Positions 9,253 to 19,364 of a stretch of 64,000 nt of DNA are shown here, in pieces. The stretch comes from Mycolicibacterium alvei. Its GTDB lineage: Bacteria > Actinomycetota > Actinomycetes > Mycobacteriales > Mycobacteriaceae. Below the pieces are notes generated by a model. The model had not been told where the DNA came from. It saw nothing but the letters and a program-made list of their open reading frames with translations, and did not search any database. The stretch lies in the NCBI RefSeq assembly GCF_010727325.1, contig NZ_AP022565.1, positions 3,844,001 to 3,908,000 on the forward strand, read 5' to 3'. Numbering within the stretch: the stretch's first letter is position 1; the number at the start of each line of letters is the position of its first letter. The translations under genes were made by a program, and so were the position numbers.

Positions 9253-10097
9253 TGCCCGCACCCGAGCTGCCTGCGCAGAAATGTGGTGACGTACCCGGCC
9301 ACTACATCGGGTTGTTCGAGCCAGGGCCAATGGCCGGTCCCCGGAATCGGCTGGACCTCGCAGTTCCTGAAGATCCGGCGATACTCGTCGGTCTGTGCGA
9401 ACGACACGTAGCGGTCGTCGGCACCCCATACCACCAGAACGTCGCCGTCGAACTCGGTGAGTCGATCTACGTACGGGGCAAGGGCATTCGGTCCGGTGGA
9501 CCGGTACAACTTCAGCACCGCCTCAGGTGTTCCGCGGGCAAGCATGTGCTCGGCAATCGAATCCAGCGCCTCGGGCGGTAGCCCAGGATCGCGCATCGTC
9601 AACATCAGCCGGATCATGGTGCGATTACCCATCCGCCACATCGCCTCGGCCAGCACGGGTGTGCGCCACAGCTTGGCGGCGAAGTGGTTGATCACCACCG
9701 GGGCGTTGATCAGCGTGATGCTGGCGACCGAGTCGAGATGGTCGACGGCCCACGCGAGTGCCCACGGTCCGCCGAAGTCGTGGGCGACCAGATGCGCGCG
9801 CTCGACGCCGAGTTGGTCCAGGATCGCGTCGAGGTGGGCCGCGTAGGCGGCCACCGTGTACGGCCACTGGGCCGGCTTGTCGGCCGCGCCGAAACCCGGC
9901 ATCTCCGGGGCGATCACCCGCGCGAAACCGGTGACCGGTGTCAGCAGCTGATCCCACTTGGCCCCGGCGTTGTTGCCGTGTACGAACACCACTGCTTCTG
10001 GTGTTTGTCGCCGGTCCGGTCCTGTCGGGCCGGCAACAAACACCGGCGACCGCACCCCCTCGACAGCCAGCGTGCGGTGTTCGGCAGCGCTGTCCAT
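9249..10097 (-). CDS. Alpha/beta hydrolase with Asp nucleophile
   Basis: A 282-residue alpha/beta hydrolase. The oxyanion-hole region is VFVHGNNAG, the nucleophile elbow reads LVAHDFGGP, the acid lies in VVWGADDRYV and the histidine in GTGHWPWLEQP. The nucleophile is aspartate rather than serine, as in epoxide hydrolases and haloalkane dehalogenases, so a hydrolytic ring-opening or dehalogenating reaction is more likely than esterase activity. It sits 48 bp after an acyl-CoA dehydrogenase gene and overlaps the FAH gene by 4 nt, placing it in a catabolic operon. Which of the Asp-nucleophile reactions it performs cannot be told. Confidence 0.82.
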   Translation of the reverse strand: MDSAAEHRTLAVEGVRSPVFVAGPTGPDRRQTPEAVVFVHGNNAGAKWDQLLTPVTGFARVIAPEMPGFGAADKPAQWPYTVAAYAAHLDAILDQLGVERAHLVAHDFGGPWALAWAVDHLDSVASITLINAPVVINHFAAKLWRTPVLAEAMWRMGNRTMIRLMLTMRDPGLPPEALDSIAEHMLARGTPEAVLKLYRSTGPNALAPYVDRLTEFDGDVLVVWGADDRYVSFAQTDEYRRIFRNCEVQPIPGTGHWPWLEQPDVVAGYVTTFLRRQLGCGQ

Positions 10098-10145
10098 CAG
10101 CGGGATTTTACGGTCGCGTAAGGCTCGCCGCGCCCTTTCAACCGA

Positions 10146-11342
10146 TCATTGCTTACCGGTGGCCACCCACGGAACCCGATCGGCCGGTGCGTCGAGCACC
10201 AGGTCCGCCACGCGGGACCGATGGGCTTCCGCGCTGCCCAACAGGGCTGCGTCGGTGGTGGCCCGTTTGAAGTACAGGTGGGCCTGGTGCTCCCAGGTGA
10301 AGCCGATCCCGCCGTGCACCTGGATCGTGTCAGCCGCGATCCTGGCGAACGCCGCCGACGCCGTGGCCTGCGCGATGCTGGCCGCCAGCGCCGGGTCGTC
10401 GGTGCCGTCGGTCAGTGCCCACGCGGCGTGATAGGTCGCCGAGCGGGCGTGCTCGAGATCGACCAGGCAATCGGCCAGCCGGTGCTTGACGGCCTGGAAG
10501 GAACCGATCTGCCTGCCGAACTGCAACCTCGATTTCGCGTATTCCACCGACAGATCCAGCAGATGCTGTGCGGCGCCGACTTGTTCAGCGGCCAGCAGCG
10601 CTGAGGCCACCTGGAAGGTATGGGTGAGGACGCGATCGGCCTGGTCGGGCCCGGCCACCAGGTGGGCGGGCGCTGCGGTCAAGACGATGGTGGCCTGCGG
10701 GCGGGTGAGGTCGAGCGTGGTCAACGGGTTGCGCTGCACCCCGGGGCCCGTCGCCTCGAGCGCGTACAGAGCTACGCCGTCAGGTCTCGTGGCGGCCACC
10801 AGCAGGACGTCGGCGGCGTCGGCGTCGACGACCCGTTCGACCGTGCCGGTGAGTGTCCCGTCCTCGGCGGCAGTGACATTCACCGCGGCGGGATCGAACG
10901 CACCCGCGTGATCCTGGACCGCGAACGCTGCGGTGCGGGTGCCTTCGGTGAGTGCGCCGAGGAGTTCGTCGCGCACCGGGCCAGCCGAGGCGGCGACGAG
11001 CGCCGGGATCGACAGGAAAACTGTGCCGAATACCGGCCCGCAGGCCAAGGCCGCACCCAACTCCTCGACCGCGATGGCCTGATCGACCAGCGTGCCGCCG
11101 GCACCGCCGTCGGCCTCGGGAACTGCCAAGCCGAGTACACTCAGTTCGGCGCCCAGCCGCGCCCACACCAACGGATCGAACCGCGGCTCGGACTCCATCA
11201 GGGTCCGTGCTGCCTGCTCGCCGAAGTTTTCGGCACAGAACTTGCGGACGGCTGTCCGCAGTTGAGCCTGCTCGTCGGTGAACGTGAACTCACCCTGGTC
11301 CTCAGCCACACTATTGGGCTGATCCGCAAACTTCTCAGCCAC
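10146..11342 (-). CDS. Acyl-CoA dehydrogenase, small-subunit type (FadE)
   Basis: The 398-residue protein has the N-terminal EFTFTDEQAQLRTAVRKFCAE helix and the C-terminal SRLQFGRQIGSFQAVKHRLAD and QVHGGIGFTWEHQAHLYFKRA motifs of acyl-CoA dehydrogenases. It resembles the ChsE1/FadE28-type partner in heterotetrameric alpha2beta2 dehydrogenases of steroid side-chain degradation. The GTG start at 11342 overlaps the stop of the neighbouring dehydrogenase gene by 8 nt, supporting a co-translated complex. A longer upstream start is unlikely because it would extend further into that gene. The substrate is probably a branched or ring-bearing acyl-CoA; this is inference from the pairing. Confidence 0.87.
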   Translation of the reverse strand: MAEKFADQPNSVAEDQGEFTFTDEQAQLRTAVRKFCAENFGEQAARTLMESEPRFDPLVWARLGAELSVLGLAVPEADGGAGGTLVDQAIAVEELGAALACGPVFGTVFLSIPALVAASAGPVRDELLGALTEGTRTAAFAVQDHAGAFDPAAVNVTAAEDGTLTGTVERVVDADAADVLLVAATRPDGVALYALEATGPGVQRNPLTTLDLTRPQATIVLTAAPAHLVAGPDQADRVLTHTFQVASALLAAEQVGAAQHLLDLSVEYAKSRLQFGRQIGSFQAVKHRLADCLVDLEHARSATYHAAWALTDGTDDPALAASIAQATASAAFARIAADTIQVHGGIGFTWEHQAHLYFKRATTDAALLGSAEAHRSRVADLVLDAPADRVPWVATGKQ

Positions 11343-12534
11343 GCGGGATCTCCTTCCACGGCATGCCGGCATCGGCGCGAAGATCGCCGGGCAGCCCGAG
11401 GATCCGTTCGCCGAGAATGTTGCGCATCACCTCTGAGGTGCCGCCTTCGATGGTGTTGGCCTTGCTGCGCAGGAAGCGCTGTTGGATGGGTCCGCGCCAG
11501 TCGTCGGCGTTCTCGTCGTCGCGGTCGCCCTTTCCGTACCCGTGGTACAGGATCCCTTCGGGTCCAAGCAGATCCATGCACCACTGGTAGATGTGCTGAT
11601 TCAGTTCGGCACCGACGAGCTTGCCGATCGAGCCTTCAGGTCCGGGTCCGCCGACGGTTGCGGCGGCTCGGGAGCGTTCCGACGTCAGCCGCTGGGCCTC
11701 CGAGCGCAGCCACAGTTGGGAAAGGCGGTCACGGAGAACCGGAGTACGCAGATCCGGGCGGGAGGCCCATAGCGCCACGGCATCCGAGATGGTCCCGGCG
11801 CCGCGACGGTTGCCGCTACCGCCGAGCGCACTGCGCTCGTTCATCAGCGTGGTCATCGCGACGTTCCAGCCGTTGCCCACTTCCCCGAGCCGATGAGCAT
11901 CCGGGATACGGGCGTCGGTGATGTACACCTCGTTGAACTCGGCCTGGCCCGTCATCTGCCGCAGCGGCCTGGTCTCGACACCCGGCCCGTGCATGTCCAG
12001 CACGAAGTACGTCAGGCCTTTGTGTTTGGCCACATCGGGATTCGAGCGGGCCAGCAGCAGACCCCACCGGGCCCGGTGCGCCAGGCTGGTCCACACCTTC
12101 TGGCCGTTCAGCACCCACTCGTCGCCGTCGAGGACAGCGGAGGTGGCCAGGCCGGCCAGATCCGATCCGGCGCCCGGCTCGGAGAACAGCTGGCACCAGA
12201 TGTGTTCGGCGCTCGCGAGCGGCCGCAGCCAGGACTTCTTGAGCTCGTCGGACTGAGCGTGCTCGCGCACCGTCGGGGCGGCCATGCCGTAGCCCATCGG
12301 ATTGAGGCCCAGCGGTATGGGGCCGCCGGCGCCCTGCAGGATGCGGTCGGCCACGGCCTGCAGACCGCGCGACACCCCGAGACCGCCGAGGCCCTCGGGG
12401 AAGTGCACCCAGGACAGGCCCGCGTCGTAACAGGCGGCCAGGTACTCGGGGATCGGGACTTTCTTGGGGTCGTGGTCGGCCACGACCCGGCGGGCGAGGT
12501 CGGCGACCCGGTCCGCATCAGCGACGCTGCTCAT
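11335..12534 (-). CDS. Acyl-CoA dehydrogenase, large-subunit type (FadE)
   Basis: 399 residues with the FAD/acyl-CoA signature WCQLFSEPGAGSDLAGLAT, the NGQKVWTSLAHRARWGLLLAR segment, a FNEVYITDARIPDAHRLG loop and the C-terminal EGGTSEVMRNILGERILGLP motif, as in FadE29/ChsE2-type subunits. It introduces a double bond alpha-beta to the thioester. It is first in a minus-strand operon with its partner subunit, an Asp-nucleophile hydrolase and an FAH hydrolase. Its start is 59 bp from the divergent flavoprotein at 12594; that spacer contains a GC-only 14-bp palindrome and no clear operator. Confidence 0.88.
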   Translation of the reverse strand: MSSVADADRVADLARRVVADHDPKKVPIPEYLAACYDAGLSWVHFPEGLGGLGVSRGLQAVADRILQGAGGPIPLGLNPMGYGMAAPTVREHAQSDELKKSWLRPLASAEHIWCQLFSEPGAGSDLAGLATSAVLDGDEWVLNGQKVWTSLAHRARWGLLLARSNPDVAKHKGLTYFVLDMHGPGVETRPLRQMTGQAEFNEVYITDARIPDAHRLGEVGNGWNVAMTTLMNERSALGGSGNRRGAGTISDAVALWASRPDLRTPVLRDRLSQLWLRSEAQRLTSERSRAAATVGGPGPEGSIGKLVGAELNQHIYQWCMDLLGPEGILYHGYGKGDRDDENADDWRGPIQQRFLRSKANTIEGGTSEVMRNILGERILGLPGDLRADAGMPWKEIPRG

Positions 12535-12593
12535 CCAGCCACGATAGGGAAAGGGATTCAGCGGCCCGCGCGCGGGCGGTAGCGTCGACGGGC

Positions 12594-13730
12594 GTGGACC
12601 GAAAGCGCGTGGTGATCGCCGGGCTCGGCGACACCGGCGTGCTCACCGCGATCCGGTTGGCGCGTCGGTTCGACGTCGTCGGCATCTCGGTGAACCCCGG
12701 TCTGGTCAGCGGCCAGGAGCTCGGCACCCGGCTGGCCCGGCCGGAGGACTGGGCCCGCAACTACCGGATCGGCTTCGATCGTTTCCGCGCACTCGACCGC
12801 GTCCGCACCGTGCACGGCGTGCTCACCGGGGCCGACCTGTCGGCCCGCACGGTCAGTGTGCGTGATGTCGGCGGAACTGAACGGGTGGAACCCTATGACG
12901 CACTGGTCATCTCCACCGGTGTCACCAACGGCTTCTGGCGACGAGCCGTTCTGCAGTCGGCAGGCGATGTCGACGCCGGGCTGCGGACCGCACACGATCG
13001 GTTGGGTTCAGCACGGTCCGTTGCCGTGATCGGAGGTGGTGCTGCGGCGGTCAGTAGCGCCGTCAACATCGCCCTCCGGTGGCCGGATATTCGAGTCGAG
13101 TTGTTCTACCCGGGCGAACATCCTCTGCCGCAGCATCATTGGCGGACCCGCAAGCGGGTCGAAGACAGGTTGGCCGCCGCGGGCGTGACGCTGCACCCCG
13201 GACACCGAGCAGTGGTGCCCGAGGGCTTCGACTGCGCGGCCATCACCTCCGAACCCGTTCACTTCAGCGGCGGCCAGGCTCCGGCGCATGCCGATGCCGT
13301 GCTGTGGGCCATCGGCCGGGTGCGGCCGAACACGGCCTGGCTACCCGCAGACGTCCTCGACGAGCGTGGGTTCGTGCGGGTGACACCGGAGCTGCGGGTG
13401 CCAGGCGTCGACGGTGTCTTCGCGGTCGGTGATGTCGCTGCCACCGACCCGCTGCGCTCCTCGGCCCGCAACCGGGCCGACGGCCTGCTGGCCCGAAACG
13501 TGGCGGCCTATTTCACCGGCGGCCGCATGCGCAGTTACCGGCCGCCGGCCAGCCGTTGGGGTTCGGTACTGGGCGTGCAGCCTGACGGGCTGGAGGTCTT
13601 CGCGCCCAACGGGTTTGCCTTCCGATTCCCGTCATGGTCCATCGAACGGGTGCTGCAGCCGTGGATAGTCCGCTGCGGTATCTACCGTGGCGTGCGGTCC
13701 GGGGATCAGTACCCGGTCACCAACGGCTGA
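12594..13730 (+). CDS. FAD-dependent NAD(P)H oxidoreductase
   Basis: A 378-residue pyridine nucleotide-disulfide-type flavoprotein without the redox disulfide. It starts RVVIAGLGDTGVLTAIRLA (FAD-binding Rossmann motif, residues 5-25), has a second nucleotide motif VAVIGGGAAAVSSAVNIAL near 143-161, and the FAVGDVAATDPL FAD motif near 280. The overall plan matches type II NADH dehydrogenase/FSP1-like quinone reductases. The start is GTG at 12594, divergent from the acyl-CoA dehydrogenase operon. It could supply electron transfer for that operon, but this is only suggested by position. Confidence 0.8.
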   Translation: MDRKRVVIAGLGDTGVLTAIRLARRFDVVGISVNPGLVSGQELGTRLARPEDWARNYRIGFDRFRALDRVRTVHGVLTGADLSARTVSVRDVGGTERVEPYDALVISTGVTNGFWRRAVLQSAGDVDAGLRTAHDRLGSARSVAVIGGGAAAVSSAVNIALRWPDIRVELFYPGEHPLPQHHWRTRKRVEDRLAAAGVTLHPGHRAVVPEGFDCAAITSEPVHFSGGQAPAHADAVLWAIGRVRPNTAWLPADVLDERGFVRVTPELRVPGVDGVFAVGDVAATDPLRSSARNRADGLLARNVAAYFTGGRMRSYRPPASRWGSVLGVQPDGLEVFAPNGFAFRFPSWSIERVLQPWIVRCGIYRGVRSGDQYPVTNG

Positions 13731-13792
13731 TCGACGCGAATGTGGCCGAGGCGAGGCGTGTGCGGGCCATGCCTCCATGACATGCGCGGTCG

Positions 13793-15052
<1,260 letters not shown>

Positions 15053-15108
15053 CTAACAATGCCCGAGCGGCGGCTATCGTGGCCGCGCCCGGCGTAACCC
15101 GTCTGTTA

Positions 15109-17067
15109 TCAAGGTGATTCGGTTCTGATGCCGGATGGCGCAGTGGTGAACGCCGCCGGCGCGGCCAACGGGATGAGCAGACTCGACGGCGAATCCCCAC
15201 CCTGACGGATGCGGTACGTCCCCGCGAACAGCGCCTCCCGCGCCGGCTGAGTGGGAACCAGGTGGGGGAAGTCGTAGGTGGTCAGGGTCAGCCGCAACCG
15301 GTGCCCCGGTTCGATCAGGGCGCCGGTGGGGAAGATCTCCAGGTCATATCGGGTCAGCTCGCCGCGCACGACGGGTTCGGCGGCGGCGCGGGTACTGATG
15401 TGATGCGGTCGTAGCACTTCTCCTTCTGGCCCGTCCGGCGTAAACCACGTCTTCTCCGGATCCAGGGCCCGGTGGGAGCCGAGCAGTGCACCCTGGGTCA
15501 GCGGCCGACTGGCCCCGTCCGGTGCGACGTCGTCGAGGTGAGCGACCCATAGGGTTTCGGTGGTGTCGGCGGTCGCCTGCACGGTCAAAGTGACTGGGCC
15601 GGCGATGAGTTGGGCCTCGGCGAACTCGGCAGTGGTGTAGGTCAGGGCCTCCCGCTGCAGGCGGCGGTTGTCCAGGTCGTACCCGATGCGGCGGCCCCGC
15701 TGGGAGGCCATGAAGCTGCCCATTCCCAGGGTCCACTGTTCCAGGCTGCGTCCGGAAACGGGACCGCGGACCGCGTATCGCAGTGTCGCTTCGGTCTGGT
15801 CGGTGGCCGGTTCGGCCGCCAGCTGCCCGCCTTCGGCGAGATACAGCCGGGTCGGCCTGGCCTCCGGAAACGGATAATCCTGCGCCTGGAACCACTCCGA
15901 GCTGCCGATGGCCCGGAAGCGGATCGGGGCACCGGTCACCTCGGCGGAGGCATCGTCCTTGAGCCAGCGGTCGAACCAGCGCAACTGCAAGGCATGCATG
16001 TGCAGGCCGTCGAGATCCGATACGTGATACCAGGGGCCCATGATCAGTTGCACCCGGTCCGACACCGGTTGGCCGGGCACCATCGGAGCGTTGGGCGGCC
16101 GACCGGTGTAGGCGTTCTGCAGCGCGGTGTAGTTCAGTGGGGCACCGCGCTGGAAGGCGTCGTGCCAGCCGCCGACGAGGAACACGGCTACCTGGTTGTG
16201 CGCGATATCGGGCAGCACGTCCGAGGCCCTCATGGTGTCCCAGAACGGCCCGTCGAAGGCGGTGTCCCCGCCGCTGGCGGCGTCGGAGATCATCGAGCGG
16301 AAGTACTGGCGTTGGTCGCGTCCGCGTTGGCGCACCGTGGCCAGGCCACCGGCCCGCGGGCGCTCATGTGTGCCGCGCCTCGTGAACTCCAGGACCGGGT
16401 TGACCAGGTTCAGCAGTGAATAGACCGCGCCGTAGGCCCGCACCGTGCGCATGTGCGGCACACCGCCCATGGTGACCACATCGCGGTAGAAGTCATTGCC
16501 GGCCATCACCGGGAAGATCGCCTTCAACGGCGAGTCAGGGCCGACCGCGGCAGCGGTGAGCAGTTGGTTGATCGCCAGGTAGGAGATGCCGAACATCCCG
16601 ACCCGGCCGTTGGAATTGGGCAGTCGTGCAGCCCAATTCACCAGATCCACCCCGTCCTGGACCTGGACTGCACCCAGCATCTCGAAGGATCCGCCCGAGG
16701 CGCCGGTGCCACGCACATCGGCCATCACCTCGATGTAGCCGCGGCGGATCAGATACGGGGTGGCCCCGCCACCGATCTGGGCGGCCGGCGGCGGGGCCTT
16801 CTTGCCGTACGGGGTGATGGACAACAGCACCGGGAACGGCCCCGGCGCCGGTGCGCCGGTCTCGGGGACCGTCGGATAGTGGATGTCGGCTCGGAGCACG
16901 GTGCCGTCGGAGACGCGGACGGCCACATTGTGGTGGATTCCGATGCCGTAGCGCGCCGGCGGAGGTGTCCATTCCGGCTGCAGCGGCGACGGTGTGCGTT
17001 TACGGGCTCTCGCCGTCTTCTGCCCGGCCACGGTCGTGCCACGGGCATTCGGCCACCGGTTCGCCAT
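15109..17067 (-). CDS. CocE/NonD family hydrolase (X-Pro peptidase-type)
   Basis: 652 residues with the S15 peptidase/cocaine-esterase fold: a core with VMADVRGTGASGGSF, the serine elbow VGMFGISYLAINQL, a FLVGGWHDAF acid region and a late GPWYHVSD histidine, followed by the C-terminal jelly-roll domain (GHRLRLTLTTYDFPHL). These enzymes cleave esters, amides or acylated amino acids. The first 25 residues are basic and hydrophilic with no clear signal peptide, so the location is uncertain. It is followed on the same strand, after 65 bp, by the antigen 85-like gene; cotranscription is possible but not shown. Confidence 0.83.
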   Translation of the reverse strand: MANRWPNARGTTVAGQKTARARKRTPSPLQPEWTPPPARYGIGIHHNVAVRVSDGTVLRADIHYPTVPETGAPAPGPFPVLLSITPYGKKAPPPAAQIGGGATPYLIRRGYIEVMADVRGTGASGGSFEMLGAVQVQDGVDLVNWAARLPNSNGRVGMFGISYLAINQLLTAAAVGPDSPLKAIFPVMAGNDFYRDVVTMGGVPHMRTVRAYGAVYSLLNLVNPVLEFTRRGTHERPRAGGLATVRQRGRDQRQYFRSMISDAASGGDTAFDGPFWDTMRASDVLPDIAHNQVAVFLVGGWHDAFQRGAPLNYTALQNAYTGRPPNAPMVPGQPVSDRVQLIMGPWYHVSDLDGLHMHALQLRWFDRWLKDDASAEVTGAPIRFRAIGSSEWFQAQDYPFPEARPTRLYLAEGGQLAAEPATDQTEATLRYAVRGPVSGRSLEQWTLGMGSFMASQRGRRIGYDLDNRRLQREALTYTTAEFAEAQLIAGPVTLTVQATADTTETLWVAHLDDVAPDGASRPLTQGALLGSHRALDPEKTWFTPDGPEGEVLRPHHISTRAAAEPVVRGELTRYDLEIFPTGALIEPGHRLRLTLTTYDFPHLVPTQPAREALFAGTYRIRQGGDSPSSLLIPLAAPAAFTTAPSGIRTESP

Positions 17068-17112
17068 CCGTCCTCCTCGACGTCTCGACCTGGTTCCACG
17101 GTAGCCAGTGGG

Positions 17113-17511
17113 CTATCCGGCCATGAACTCCGAGTAGGCCGAGGCCAGCTCGGGCGACAACGCCGTCACATTGCATGCACGCTGCGTGTCCCCGATCGGC
17201 GCCAGGATGCTCCGCAGGTCGTTGTACTCCTGCGGATTCGCGGTGAAGTACCCGCGCAGCGTGGCCGCAGCCTCCGGACGCGACTGGGTGAACGCAGCGG
17301 TCACCGCCTGGTTCGCACCCGGGTGGCTGCTCAGATACGTGCGCGCGGCTCCGGTGGTACTACTGACGGTGCCGGCCACCCCGCTGGCGCTGCAATCGGG
17401 TGCTGCGGCCGCCGTCGGCGCACCGATCATCGCCGCGGCAACGCCGCCCAGCAGACCTGCCGTGCAGGCGCCGGCAATTCCACGGCGCGCGGTGATAGCA
17501 GTTAATTTCAT
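17113..17511 (-). CDS. Secreted haem-binding (haemophore-like) protein
   Basis: A 132-residue exported protein: signal peptide (MKLTAITARRGIAGACTAGL onwards, cut after PTAAAA), then a small helical domain with an SSHPGANQAVTAAF segment, an RGYFTANPQEYNDLRSILAP segment and two cysteines that could form a disulfide. This pattern is that of the mycobacterial haemophore family (Rv0203-like), which captures haem outside the membrane. The ATG at 17511 is preferred to the in-frame ATG at 17517 because GAAGGA lies 7 nt upstream of the former and almost touches the latter. No MmpL partner is adjacent. Confidence 0.8.
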   Translation of the reverse strand: MKLTAITARRGIAGACTAGLLGGVAAAMIGAPTAAAAPDCSASGVAGTVSSTTGAARTYLSSHPGANQAVTAAFTQSRPEAAATLRGYFTANPQEYNDLRSILAPIGDTQRACNVTALSPELASAYSEFMAG

Positions 17512-17805
17512 GATCATTTCCTTCGGGATTGTGTTGGGTCGCAATGCGTGATCGCGGATATCCCCGACCCGAATTCGAAGGTAGCCCCCATGCCGCCGAG
17601 CAAAGCATCTCCACTGAGAGACGGCTGTGGCGGGTGTGGTGGCGTTACATCTGGCGGCGTGAATTGCGCCTCAATATCAGCGAATAGCGGTAGATGATCT
17701 TGAATTGTCTCAGAGACCGGGCGCCATTCTTAATTGATCGTGATCTGCGCCGTCCGGCGTGGTGACCGAATTGTTATCCGGGCGCCGTCCAGCTAACTGA
17801 AATAT
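17512..17805. other. Intergenic region upstream of haemophore gene
   Basis: Nearly 300 bp between the start of the haemophore-like gene and the stop of the acyl-CoA carboxylase gene, both on the minus strand. It should hold the haemophore promoter and the carboxylase 3' untranslated region. I see no coding region, no strong hairpin with a T-run and no convincing IdeR-type box in it. Confidence 0.5.
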
Positions 17806-19353
17806 TCACCAGGTATCGATGAACCGCGCACGGGTGGGCAGCCGTTCGTGCTGAGCGGCCGCGGCCAGCGTGGCGGCGATCAATCCCCGGGTTTCGGCCG
17901 GGTCGATGACATCGTCGATCTCGAACAGTGCGGCGGAGTTGAGCGCCCGGGCGTTCTCCTCGGCAGCTGCGGTGGCAGCCCGCACCGCCTGCTCGCGCTC
18001 GTCGTGATCGGCGATGGCCTCCAGCTCCTTACGCAGGCCCAGGCGCACGGCACCCTCCAGGCCCATCGGACCCAGATGGGCACCCGGCCACGCCAGCGTG
18101 AGCAGCGGCTCGTGCAGACTTCCGCCGCACATCGCCTGGGCACCAAGGCCGTACCCCCGCCGCAGGATCACCGCGATCAACGGCACCGTCAGTGCCGCGC
18201 CCGCCACCAGCATCCGTGAACCGCGCCGGACCAGGGCTTCTGCCTCGGCGGCCGGGCCGACCATGTAACCGGGGCAGTCCACCAGGGAGATGACCGGCAG
18301 ATCGAATGCATTGCACAGCTGCAGGAACCGGGCGGCCTTGTCGGACGCCGCTGCGGTGATGGCGCCGGCCATCACCATGGTGTTGTTGGCGATGATGCCG
18401 ACGGGCCGACCGTCGATCCGCGCCAGAGCCGTCACCATCTCCGGGGCGAACTTTTCCCGCAGGAAGGTCACCGAGCCGGCGTCAGCCAGTGTCTCGATGA
18501 TCGGTGCCACCAGATAGGCACGCCGCGCCCGTTCGGGAATCATTGTGCGTAGCGCAGTTTGGTCGGCAGCCGGGCCCGGTTCGGTCGGCCCGGTGAAATA
18601 ACCCAGCAATGTCCTGGTGGTCGCGACCGCCTGCTGTTCGTCCGCCACGACGATGTCGACGACACCGTTGGGCGCCTGCACCGAGATGGGGCCGACATCG
18701 TCGGGGGCGACCTCGCCGAGGCCACCGCCGGCGATCATCGCCGGTCCGCCCATCCCGATCGAGCTGTCCTCGGTCGCGACGATCAGGTCGGCCGCCCCGG
18801 CGATCACCGCGTTGCCCGCGAAACACCGGCCTTTGACCACGGCGATGCGTGGCACCAGGCCGGACAGCCCGGCCCACAACGCGAATGCCCGGATGTCCAG
18901 GGACGAGACCGTCGGAATGTCGGTGTCACCCGGGCGTCCGCCACCGCCTTCGGCGAAGAACACCGTCGGCAACTTCAGCCGCTCGATGATCTCGAACAAC
19001 CGGTCTTTCTTGCGGTGACCGATGGCGCCCTGGGTTCCGGCCAGCACCGTGTAGTCGTAGGAGAGCACCGCACACGCGACTCCGCCGATCCGTGCGGTGC
19101 CGGCCAGCAGACCGTCACCGGGTGTGCGTTCGATGAGGTCCTCGAGGCTGCGACGCTGTCGCTGAGCCGCGATCGCGAACCGCCCGTACTCGACGAACGA
19201 TCCGTCGTCGATCAGATCGGTGATGTTCTCGCGCGCGGTGCGGCCCCCCGCGGCACGGCGGCGGGAGACCACCTCCGGTCTGCCCGCATCCTCTGTCAGC
19301 GCTTTCCGGCGCAGCAGTTCGGCGAGATCGTCGCGGAGTGGTTCATCGGGCAT
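17806..19353 (-). CDS. Acyl-CoA carboxylase, carboxyltransferase (beta) subunit
   Basis: 515 residues with the two crotonase-like halves of AccD-type carboxyltransferases: SRRRAAGGRTARENITDLID near the N-terminus, an N-half oxyanion region (ARIGGVACAVLSYDYTVLAGTQG), and a C-half with AIIANNTMVMAGAI-like and RRGYGLGAQAMCGGSL motifs. It moves carboxyl groups from biotin to an acyl-CoA. No biotin-carrying alpha subunit is adjacent, so it must use one encoded elsewhere. The ATG at 19353 follows the serine-hydrolase gene by 11 bp, so the two are probably cotranscribed. The open frame extends upstream but without family-like sequence. Confidence 0.87.
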   Translation of the reverse strand: MPDEPLRDDLAELLRRKALTEDAGRPEVVSRRRAAGGRTARENITDLIDDGSFVEYGRFAIAAQRQRRSLEDLIERTPGDGLLAGTARIGGVACAVLSYDYTVLAGTQGAIGHRKKDRLFEIIERLKLPTVFFAEGGGGRPGDTDIPTVSSLDIRAFALWAGLSGLVPRIAVVKGRCFAGNAVIAGAADLIVATEDSSIGMGGPAMIAGGGLGEVAPDDVGPISVQAPNGVVDIVVADEQQAVATTRTLLGYFTGPTEPGPAADQTALRTMIPERARRAYLVAPIIETLADAGSVTFLREKFAPEMVTALARIDGRPVGIIANNTMVMAGAITAAASDKAARFLQLCNAFDLPVISLVDCPGYMVGPAAEAEALVRRGSRMLVAGAALTVPLIAVILRRGYGLGAQAMCGGSLHEPLLTLAWPGAHLGPMGLEGAVRLGLRKELEAIADHDEREQAVRAATAAAEENARALNSAALFEIDDVIDPAETRGLIAATLAAAAQHERLPTRARFIDTW

Positions 19354-19364
19354 CGGCTGACTCC

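Noticed and set aside
12564..12577. GC-only 14-bp palindrome between acyl-CoA dehydrogenase and flavoprotein genes
   Set aside because: GCCCGCGCGCGGGC is alternating G/C sequence that arises easily in this genome; not enough to call an operator.
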